A stretch of DNA of 64,000 bases from Paenibacillus silvisoli (GTDB taxonomy: Bacteria; Bacillota; Bacilli; Paenibacillales; Paenibacillaceae). A model generated the notes under the pieces. It was not told where the DNA came from. It did not search any database and saw nothing but the letters and a program-made list of their open reading frames with translations. Both the position numbers and the translations under genes were made by a program. The stretch spans positions 5,622,501 through 5,686,500 of the forward strand of contig NZ_CP133017.1 of NCBI RefSeq assembly GCF_030866765.1, given 5' to 3'. Position 1 is the first letter of the stretch; the number at the start of each line of letters is the position of its first letter. This document shows positions 58,535 to 64,000 of the stretch, one piece after another.

Positions 58535-58772
58535 CATCTTTCTTGCTTTGCAGACATTGCATTGGCAATCCTTCACCGCTGAACACCCCCATGATTTGAT
58601 AAGTCGGCACATCCAATATCACTGCGAGTTGAAACGCAAGATCATAAGAGGGAACCCGCCTGCCATGTTCGATGTCGAGTATGTAATTCTTGTGGCAGCC
58701 CACGAGCCTTGCTAGTTCCCCTTGCGACCATCTCCGCGCCTTCCGTATTGCCCGAAGCCCTTGCGCCTTCAT
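58530..58772 (-). CDS. XRE-family HTH protein
   Basis: 80 residues. The HTH is in LRAIRKARRWSQGELARLVG and CHKNYILDIEHGRRVPSYDL. It looks like a Cro/early regulator or the small repressor of the replication module; it lies on the same strand as the replication genes, so it is probably a modulator and not the lysogenic repressor. Confidence 0.8.
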   Translation of the reverse strand: MKAQGLRAIRKARRWSQGELARLVGCHKNYILDIEHGRRVPSYDLAFQLAVILDVPTYQIMGVFSGEGLPMQCLQSKKDA

Positions 58773-58987
58773 CGAATGCTTATAGCAGCGTGTAATGACT
58801 GCCAGTAGCCCGACATAGGGACCGGTGCTGCTGTAACTCCCGTGCGCTTATCTTCGCGGTGCGGACTTACAGACCAGGCAACGCGGTGCTTACTGTCGAT
58901 AATTCCCACGATTTCACCCGGTTCGTTCGGCTTGTCTTCTCTTGCCACAATCGGCGCGTACTTGTTCATTTCAAAAGCAAATGCCAT
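58769..58987 (-). CDS. 72-aa phage protein of unknown function
   Basis: MAFAFEMNKYAPIVAREDKP, GEIVGIIDSKHRVAWSVSPH, then a flexible end. GAGGTG lies 8 nt before ATG 58987. Coupled to the XRE gene by ATGA. Beta-rich, unknown. Confidence 0.6.
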   Translation of the reverse strand: MAFAFEMNKYAPIVAREDKPNEPGEIVGIIDSKHRVAWSVSPHREDKRTGVTAAPVPMSGYWQSLHAAISIR

Positions 58988-58999
58988 TCTCATAACACC

Positions 59000-59164
59000 T
59001 CACTTGGGATAATGGGCCTTTTCGGTTTGTTTCAACTTGCCATACTGCTTTGACTTGCGCCGCATGATTTCAGCCAACGCGTTGATCTTGTCCGAGAAAG
59101 AGGCGTGTTCATCGTCGAATGCAATCACGTTTAATTCACGCTCTTTTGCTACTTTCCAATTCAT
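59000..59164 (-). CDS. 54-aa phage protein of unknown function
   Basis: MNWKVAKERELNVIAFDDEH and a basic helix (LAEIMRRKSKQYGKLKQTEK). GGAGGT lies 7 nt before ATG 59164. Unknown; basic C-terminus could bind nucleic acid. Confidence 0.65.
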   Translation of the reverse strand: MNWKVAKERELNVIAFDDEHASFSDKINALAEIMRRKSKQYGKLKQTEKAHYPK

Positions 59165-59216
59165 ATACGGTACCTCCGTACGGTATTAAATTGCGTATAA
59201 ATTCGCCTTGAAAGGG

Positions 59217-59588
59217 TTAAACTTGTACTAAATCCGGCACCTCGTCCATATATATAAGGATATAAGGCCGCTTGCTTATTCCGCCCTGGCAGACGGTCAA
59301 TGAAAGAATGTGGTCGAAGTTGTCTCTCGGCAGTATCCCGGCATCCACTAACCCATCATTGATGAATTTCGCGCAGCATGCATAGTTGTCTGCATCGTGT
59401 TCGCGCCGGTCCTTGAACCAAAACTCATACCGCTGATGAATCCGCGTCATTGGCTGTATGTCCTGCTCTTGTACGAGCTGCTTCACGATTGCCGCCCAAC
59501 GCTTCTTTTCCTTGTCGAGCACATGGTAGTGCATGTTGCGGTACTTGTTGAGGTTCGGCGGCATCCCGTCAATTCGAAGTATCTGCAT
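59217..59588 (-). CDS. rusA: RusA-like Holliday junction resolvase
   Basis: 123 residues. MQILRIDGMPPNLNKYRNMH and HDADNYACCAKFINDGLVDA, then GILPRDNFDH carry the conserved acidic residues (DADN, D in GLVDAG, DN) of RusA-type resolvases that resolve branched replication intermediates before packaging. Overlaps the MazG-like gene by 20 nt. Confidence 0.85.
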   Translation of the reverse strand: MQILRIDGMPPNLNKYRNMHYHVLDKEKKRWAAIVKQLVQEQDIQPMTRIHQRYEFWFKDRREHDADNYACCAKFINDGLVDAGILPRDNFDHILSLTVCQGGISKRPYILIYMDEVPDLVQV

Positions 59589-59892
59589 CAGTTAAATCGC
59601 TTTCTTTCACGAATACACCGTTGATCATCTTTCCTTTGCGGTCTTTGATTTCGTTGTAAGCCCCATTTATGCACCACTCCATTTGAACGCCCAGTTGCTT
59701 ACAAAGAATAGTCATTACAACGAACATGTCACCGACTGAATCAATGATCTTGTCTTCATCATCACGGGCCATTGCAGCGCACAATTCGCCGTATTCTTCA
59801 CCCAGTTTTAGCATCTGTTTTACTGGGTCAGCCGTGTGCAAATTTCGGTCAACCGCCCAACCTTCGATTTTGCTTTTCAATACGTCTATCAT
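59569..59892 (-). CDS. MazG-like nucleotide pyrophosphohydrolase
   Basis: 107 residues. VKQMLKLGEEYGELCAAMAR gives the ExxE pair and DKIIDSVGDMFVVMTILCKQ the ExxD-type second metal site (DSVGD). Such phage enzymes hydrolyse non-canonical or signalling nucleotides. It overlaps genes on both sides, so it is part of the replication run. Confidence 0.82.
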   Translation of the reverse strand: MIDVLKSKIEGWAVDRNLHTADPVKQMLKLGEEYGELCAAMARDDEDKIIDSVGDMFVVMTILCKQLGVQMEWCINGAYNEIKDRKGKMINGVFVKESDLTDADTSN

Positions 59893-60176
59893 GCTATTTC
59901 CTCCTTCGGCTGTAGCTGCTCTAATTCACTCGCTAACTTGTCAATCTTCCGCTGTGCCGCTGCAATCATCGCCGGGTCCGTCTGCTGCGCCTTGTACGCT
60001 TCGCCCTTCTCCACGCGGTCAAGTAGGATGTAATACTCTTTGTGCTTTAAAAAATGGATAAGGTCGCCGTAACTCTCGTCTAGTTCGTCCAGCGTGTAAG
60101 GCTCTCGACTCGATAGCATAGCCTTGATACCTTCGGGAAGACCGCTGCCCGCGATAATGATTTGATAATGCTCCAT
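59889..60176 (-). CDS. 95-aa phage protein after DnaB
   Basis: MEHYQIIIAGSGLPEGIKAM, YTLDELDESYGDLIHFLKHK and a coiled-coil end (AAAQRKIDKLASELEQLQPK). ATG 60176 with GAGGGA 6 nt upstream is preferred; an ATG overlapping the dnaB stop (60197) lacks a site. Unknown. Confidence 0.6.
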   Translation of the reverse strand: MEHYQIIIAGSGLPEGIKAMLSSREPYTLDELDESYGDLIHFLKHKEYYILLDRVEKGEAYKAQQTDPAMIAAAQRKIDKLASELEQLQPKEEIA

Positions 60177-60193
60177 CAGAAATCCCTCTGTGG

Positions 60194-61435
60194 TCATGGA
60201 TTGTAAATCATGTTCCTGGCCATCTGCGCTCGAAGTTCGAATTTTCCGCACCTCCCGTTACGGTTCTTTGCGATATTCACATCCATGATGTTCTTCCGCT
60301 CCGTATCAGGGTCATACTGTTCTTCCCGGCCTATCATGATAATCATGTCCGCGCTTGTTTCAATGCCTGTACTACCTGCGAGGTCAAAAGGGCTTGGAAG
60401 CTTGTATCCTCCTTGCATCGTTTCCCTGCGTACTTGCGATAAGAGGATGACGGCGACATCGTATTTCTGTGCCATTTTCCTGAGCTTCCGGCATATCCGC
60501 CCGATTGCGCTGCCCGTGTTATCATTTGCTTCCGCCTTTTCTGCAACGTCTTGGACATAATCGACCATGACATACTCGATATTTCGTTCCCGTTTCAACC
60601 TCCTAACCTCGTTCGCGATGTATTCCGCATCTACGCCGCGATTGTCATCAATGTAAATCGATTTGATGGCATCCATCTTTTCTTTGATGACACCCATCTG
60701 GTAGTCAGTAAGTGTGCCCGTTCTGAAATTGTCCTGATCGATCTGTGCAAGGTTTGATGCCATGCGGGTGATAAACTGCTCATTGCTCATTTCTAAGCTG
60801 AACACCGCGCCTCTGTGGCCTCTCTTGGTCAATCTCAGCGCCAACTCCGTTTCAAACGCTGTTTTACCGTGTGAGGTATAGCCGCCAATGATGATTAAGT
60901 CTTTACGCCGAATGCCATTCGTTAGCGCGTCGAACTGTCTCCATTCTGTCAGCATCCCCATTGCTAACTGTGGTTTCCCTTGGATGCTCTTTAGATGCTC
61001 ATACCACGCCTCTACGCGCTGTTCGTGGTCCGCCGCGCCCTTTTCATAGTGCGCGTTCTGCAACTGGTCAAAATGGGCTTGCAACGCGTTTAAACGTTCC
61101 TCGGCCGGTACCTTGTCATCTGCCAGTGTTTTAGCGATGAACTTTAAACCACGGTCTAAATGGTTCTGCTTCATTGCGGCAATCAGCGGCTCTACTCTGC
61201 GAACGGATGCGAATCCCTGCATTAAGCTGCGAACGCGGCTTTTGTGGTCTTCTCCGACTGACTGCACCACATCCCGCCATTCCCATTCGCCTTGCGTATC
61301 GATTTCGAGCATGGCCTTCATGATCGGCGCGTCATCGTCGAACATTTTCGGTGTGAGTTGCCGCCGGTACTCGGATAAAACGCTTGGATTTTTAAGAAAA
61401 AGGGTTATAAGTTCTTCATGTGCTAACGGCCCCAT
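60194..61435 (-). CDS. dnaB: Replicative DNA helicase (DnaB family)
   Basis: 413 residues. The N-terminal helical domain (EELITLFLKNPSVLSEYRRQ) contacts the loader/primase. The RecA-like motor has Walker A IIIGGYTSHGKTAFETELAL, GAVFSLEMSNEQFITRMASN, Walker B YVMVDYVQDVAEKAE and VAVILLSQVRRETMQGGYKL. The DnaB core is standard in phages that load their own helicase. It overlaps the replisome-organiser gene by 20 nt. Confidence 0.93.
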   Translation of the reverse strand: MGPLAHEELITLFLKNPSVLSEYRRQLTPKMFDDDAPIMKAMLEIDTQGEWEWRDVVQSVGEDHKSRVRSLMQGFASVRRVEPLIAAMKQNHLDRGLKFIAKTLADDKVPAEERLNALQAHFDQLQNAHYEKGAADHEQRVEAWYEHLKSIQGKPQLAMGMLTEWRQFDALTNGIRRKDLIIIGGYTSHGKTAFETELALRLTKRGHRGAVFSLEMSNEQFITRMASNLAQIDQDNFRTGTLTDYQMGVIKEKMDAIKSIYIDDNRGVDAEYIANEVRRLKRERNIEYVMVDYVQDVAEKAEANDNTGSAIGRICRKLRKMAQKYDVAVILLSQVRRETMQGGYKLPSPFDLAGSTGIETSADMIIMIGREEQYDPDTERKNIMDVNIAKNRNGRCGKFELRAQMARNMIYNP

Positions 61436-62408
61436 ATGCTCGGTTCAGCAACTCCTCTCGTTCAGCATCGATTTCCACTGTTGCCGTCTCAGGTGCCGAT
61501 GGTTTTGTCGGTTTCTTCTTTTGATCGTCTGTGTACCATTTGCGAATGCTTGCATAAGCGCACCGCCTCTTGCGCTCTGCCGGTGGTCTTGTGGTAATCC
61601 AAACGTTGTACCGCTCCATGTAGTCATAGGCAGTTTCTTCGCCCATTAGATCAAAGAGTTTATCGTGTTGAGTCGCGGTCATTGCGACGTTATCCATGTA
61701 TAATCTTTTTATCTCTTTATCTTTTTCTACTTCTAATTCTGTTGCGTTACACTGCGTTACTTTGTAACGATTTGTAACGTTACATAGCGTTACATAGCGG
61801 GATAACTTAGGATTATTGCGGATAAGTGCATGATCAACCATGTCCAGTTCCCTGTTTAAGAAGTTAATAAGGTGGTGATCGTTCTTTTTCCTATTGCAAT
61901 CAATGCAGCAAGGAACTTTGTTGTCATCCACATCTAGTCCGCCTCTTGCTGTCGGTATGATGTGATCGAAACCAGTAGCTATCCCTCCGCAATATTGGCA
62001 TGGTGCGCCTCCGCTTATTTCCAAGCGTTTCTTTTCTCGGTGTTTTGCAACACGCTTTGCGGTATCCAACCGGATTTTCTCCATACCATCTACGTTCTGA
62101 TGCTTGTCCCAATTCGTAATGTGAAAAGGGCCGTCCTCGATGTTCACCATTTTCAGTTTGGTTAAGGTATCGAGTGCGAATTGCAGAAACACCGGCTGCC
62201 TGCGGAGCTTATTGCTTAGTAACTGTTCTGTATAAGGGATGCCGTCTGTTACCATGAGATAACCGCCAGCGTTAGATTGACCGGCGATAAGCAGCATTTG
62301 AAGCCAGGTAACAATGATTGCATCCCCATCCGGTAAACTGCGGATAAACTCGATTTTGTTATCCTCGAACATGTCAGCTGCTACTTTGATCCACTTAATG
62401 TCTGCCAC
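61416..62408 (-). CDS. Phage replisome organiser with internal HNH endonuclease motif
   Basis: 330 residues. The N-terminal replisome-organiser domain (IKWIKVAADMFEDNKIEFIR, VTWLQMLLIAGQSNAGGYLM, LLSNKLRRQPVFLQFALDTL) binds the origin. In the middle an HNH motif appears: PCQYCGGIATGFDHIIPTAR, GGLDVDD, CCIDCNRKKNDHHLINFLNR, with CxxC...DHI...N...CxxC-N-K. The C-terminal part (ATQHDKLFDLMGEETAYDYM, RKWYTDDQKKK) is the usual organiser tail. So an HNH nuclease is embedded in an initiator. It precedes dnaB, as in many Gram-positive phages. Confidence 0.87.
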   Translation of the reverse strand: MADIKWIKVAADMFEDNKIEFIRSLPDGDAIIVTWLQMLLIAGQSNAGGYLMVTDGIPYTEQLLSNKLRRQPVFLQFALDTLTKLKMVNIEDGPFHITNWDKHQNVDGMEKIRLDTAKRVAKHREKKRLEISGGAPCQYCGGIATGFDHIIPTARGGLDVDDNKVPCCIDCNRKKNDHHLINFLNRELDMVDHALIRNNPKLSRYVTLCNVTNRYKVTQCNATELEVEKDKEIKRLYMDNVAMTATQHDKLFDLMGEETAYDYMERYNVWITTRPPAERKRRCAYASIRKWYTDDQKKKPTKPSAPETATVEIDAEREELLNRAYGAVST

Positions 62409-62412
62409 TCTC

Positions 62413-62637
62413 TCACCTCCTGCGGAAAATCCGTTGCCACAATGTCGGTTTCTTCTGCAACAGTCTGATTACCAACTCCTGCAGATGGTCCGCCGACTTC
62501 TCTAGCCGCTCAATCGAATCTTCCTGCGCTTCAATGTGGCGCATGAGCAGCCAAACCGTTTTGCGGTCGTACTTCTGGATGGACGCCATAGAGAGTTGAA
62601 GCTGAATTGCGGTAATTTCCTTGCGGGATAGATTCAT
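62413..62637 (-). CDS. 74-aa coiled-coil phage protein
   Basis: MNLSRKEITAIQLQLSMASI, then a long coiled coil (EAQEDSIERLEKSADHLQEL) and a basic end (WQRIFRRR). Overlaps the next gene upstream by 4 nt. Unknown. Confidence 0.6.
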   Translation of the reverse strand: MNLSRKEITAIQLQLSMASIQKYDRKTVWLLMRHIEAQEDSIERLEKSADHLQELVIRLLQKKPTLWQRIFRRR

Positions 62638-62957
62638 TTCAGTACCTCCGGGTCAAGCGATAATACTGCTTTGCAGAGGGCTAATGCGGGAATATCGTCT
62701 CTATATATCCGAAGTTGATCCCAAACACCCTCGTTTTGTCCAAAAATTGTGCAGTATGTCGTGTTGGGACGTGTGTCGATTTCCACTCGTAACCCCTTCC
62801 CTTGCAGCCATTCCACTAACAGGCGCATGGCGTTCCAGTCACGATGAAATTCAGGTATCCATGTGCCTCCGCAAATTGGACAGTTATTTCCGTACGGTTC
62901 GTATTCGCATTTACATCCCATCAATTCCGCTATCTTGCGGTCAATCTCTCTGCTCAT
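62634..62957 (-). CDS. Phage ABA-sandwich-domain protein
   Basis: 107 residues. IDRKIAELMGCKCEYEPYGN, CPICGG, FHRDWNAMRLLVEWLQGKGL and IPALALCKAVLSLDPEV fit the small ABA-sandwich family common in Bacillota phages. The CPICG site may bind zinc. Function not known. Confidence 0.75.
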   Translation of the reverse strand: MSREIDRKIAELMGCKCEYEPYGNNCPICGGTWIPEFHRDWNAMRLLVEWLQGKGLRVEIDTRPNTTYCTIFGQNEGVWDQLRIYRDDIPALALCKAVLSLDPEVLK

Positions 62958-63040
62958 TTCGATTCCCTCCGATCCCCGAACATGATTGCAAGGCCAGCAA
63001 GTGCGAGTATTGCGAGTATTGCAAGGTCAGTCCAATACAT
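62954..63040 (-). CDS. 28-aa single-TM phage peptide
   Basis: MYWTDLAILAILALAGLAIM then FGDRRESK. It overlaps the next start as ATGA. The repeated ATACTCGCA codon block makes the TM. Could be a tiny lysis or exclusion peptide, or non-functional. Confidence 0.45.
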   Translation of the reverse strand: MYWTDLAILAILALAGLAIMFGDRRESK

Positions 63041-63212
63041 GCGCTGCAACCCCCTCTTTCACCAATGGGCTAAGATTGAACGTGCCGCCGATCACTTCCG
63101 AGCAAGCTTCGTTTGCGTTCTTTCCTACTGCCAGCGCCTCACGAATCGCCTGCATTTCTACCGCGTCTTTCAGTTGCAAAAGATGCAGGCGCAACCTCAG
63201 CTCTTTGTTCAT
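63027..63212 (-). CDS. 61-aa helical phage protein
   Basis: MNKELRLRLHLLQLKDAVEM, QAIREALAVGKNANEACSEV. AAAGGTTGATAGGG before ATG 63212. Predicted all-helical. Unknown. Confidence 0.55.
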   Translation of the reverse strand: MNKELRLRLHLLQLKDAVEMQAIREALAVGKNANEACSEVIGGTFNLSPLVKEGVAAHVLD

Positions 63213-63217
63213 CCCTA

Positions 63218-63577
63218 TCAACCTTTCTTCTGGCTTAGAGCCTCTAGGATTAGGTCGTGAACGTAATCGCGAATCATTTGATGCAAGTCGGTATCTGCCG
63301 GTGTGGGGGCTTGTACTACATTTGTGGTCACTATAGTTCCGTAGTGAACACCTTTCCGAGATTCTTTGCCGATCTTCTTCGCTTCCTTGAACAAAGAGAG
63401 TTTTTTATTCCTGAGATATTTATTCCAGCGGAAGTTGCATGCTGCATACGTTCTGCCAAGTATTGTGGAGGCTTCACCAAATGCCGTTAACTGCGTGTTC
63501 CCTTCACGAAGGTTCCTCAATACCGTTGCAGCCAGCATTTCATCTTCGCGTTTTGTCCAATTATCCATGCGCTTCAC
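63218..63577 (-). CDS. Myb/SANT-like RsfA-type regulator
   Basis: 119 residues. NWTKREDEMLAATVLRNLRE, LTAFGEASTILGRTYAACNF and RWNKYLRNKK form a Myb/SANT-type DNA-binding repeat like that of B. subtilis RsfA/YlbO prespore regulators. The C-terminal helix is charged (LHQMIRDYVHDLILEALSQK). The start is GTG 63577 with GGAGGA 10 nt upstream; longer frames cross the terminator. Probably controls phage early genes. Confidence 0.75.
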   Translation of the reverse strand: MKRMDNWTKREDEMLAATVLRNLREGNTQLTAFGEASTILGRTYAACNFRWNKYLRNKKLSLFKEAKKIGKESRKGVHYGTIVTTNVVQAPTPADTDLHQMIRDYVHDLILEALSQKKG

Positions 63578-63625
63578 GTTTCTCAATTCCTCCCATTTGT
63601 GATTATTAGTAGTGATAGATTTGAG

Positions 63626-63656
63626 GGTAAAAAGAAGGGGGCTGGTGTAGCCCCCA
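63626..63656 (-). terminator. Terminator between early genes
   Basis: On the minus strand GGGGGCT-ACACC-AGCCCCC followed by TTCTTTTT, right after the stop of the partial gene. Confidence 0.8.
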
Positions 63657-64000
63657 TTAGAACGGCAATGCAGGGTCAAGGTTGAACGATTTGAGTTCAT
63701 TTACGATCAATTCCCACTCTTTTTCATCCTGCAGCTCGGTGACTTTTTTCAACTTGCGGCCTAACACGCGCTCGGCAACCTTCTGCAAATCGTTCCAATC
63801 CATGTACTGTTCTTCGCGCAGTTTGTAGGCTTCGCGTTTAAAGCTGTATGGGACGCTGGAAGTCGGTTTGGAAGGCGGCGGGCTGCTCGGTGCATTGTTC
63901 TGCGGTGCGCTTTGTGGCGTGCTCTGAGGTGCCTTGTAGGAGTTTTGCGGCTGTGAAGCATGGTTGCCGTCATCATCTTCCCCGGTGCTGAGTGAAAGCA
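63657..64000 (-). CDS. C-terminal part of an early phage protein, cut by window edge
   Basis: About 113 codons of a frame that runs off the right edge. A Pro/Gln/Ser-rich linker (APQSTPQSAPQNNAPSSPPP) precedes a small helical domain SFKREAYKLREEQYMDWNDL, ELQDEKEWELIVNELKSFN. The layout (linker plus short C-terminal domain, early gene region) could be the end of a recombination or ssDNA-annealing protein, but this is not proven. Confidence 0.55.
   Translation of the reverse strand, partial: LSLSTGEDDDGNHASQPQNSYKAPQSTPQSAPQNNAPSSPPPSKPTSSVPYSFKREAYKLREEQYMDWNDLQKVAERVLGRKLKKVTELQDEKEWELIVNELKSFNLDPALPF

Overview
The window looks like a Paenibacillus-type chromosome (Paenibacillaceae, Bacillota). 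The genes have high-GC codon use with strong AGGAGG ribosome sites, and YgzB, PerR, GatCAB and SigY/YxlC-G relatives all resemble Bacillus proteins. Copper-amine-oxidase-like stalk domains, common in Paenibacillus secreted enzymes, occur twice. From about 27.65 kb to the right edge the sequence is visibly less GC-rich and is a prophage, almost all on the minus strand. No rRNA, tRNA or CRISPR array was found. || Host part (1-27.65 kb). A cut UPF0295 gene converges on a secreted GH18 protein and perR. A membrane protein with a beta-helical DUF4097-like tail follows. Next is gatC-gatA-gatB behind a clear sigma-A promoter, then a three-gene ABC exporter (COG4586/4587/3694 type). A secreted repeat protein on the plus strand is preceded by three tandem 36-bp hairpin units. 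The sigY-yxlCDEFG operon (ECF sigma factor, small membrane proteins, ABC exporter) has a recognisable self-type promoter. A seven-gene hexuronate locus (uxuA, two TIM-barrel epimerases, two Gfo/Idh/MocA oxidoreductases, an AraC regulator and an SDR mannonate/fructuronate reductase) carries a cre-like site over its promoter. An M24 peptidase and a Tad-type secretion cluster (tadB, tadC, small membrane peptides) complete the host part. || Junction. Upstream of tadB only the last ~99 codons of a tadA/cpaF ATPase remain. Homology stops near 27,655, where phage sequence begins, so the prophage appears to have integrated inside tadA; the other half should lie beyond 64 kb. || Prophage (27.65-64 kb, right end not in view). 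Transcription runs right to left. From the right: an unidentified partial protein, a Myb/RsfA-like regulator, a replisome organiser with an embedded HNH motif, DnaB helicase, a MazG-like enzyme, a RusA-like resolvase, an XRE repressor-like protein, a phage sigma factor, a MazF-like RNase and an ArpU-type late regulator. About 0.6 kb of non-coding DNA that folds as a large ornate RNA (ROOL-like in size and setting) lies next to the terminase genes. Packaging and head genes follow: TerS, TerL, P22-like portal, scaffold, coat and adaptor. Then come tail adhesins and spikes including a broken duplicated cassette, a P22 gp10-like stabilisation protein, a virion protein with six 11-residue repeats, a 1452-residue polyvalent (LPD38-like) protein, holin and GH25 endolysin. 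I saw no tape-measure or tail-tube gene, so a short-tailed (podovirus-like) particle is inferred. Between the lysis genes and the left end lie one plus-strand HTH gene, a string of ATGA-coupled miniproteins, an FtsK-like translocase and a replication-relaxation protein. The integrase and main immunity repressor were not seen and may lie to the right.
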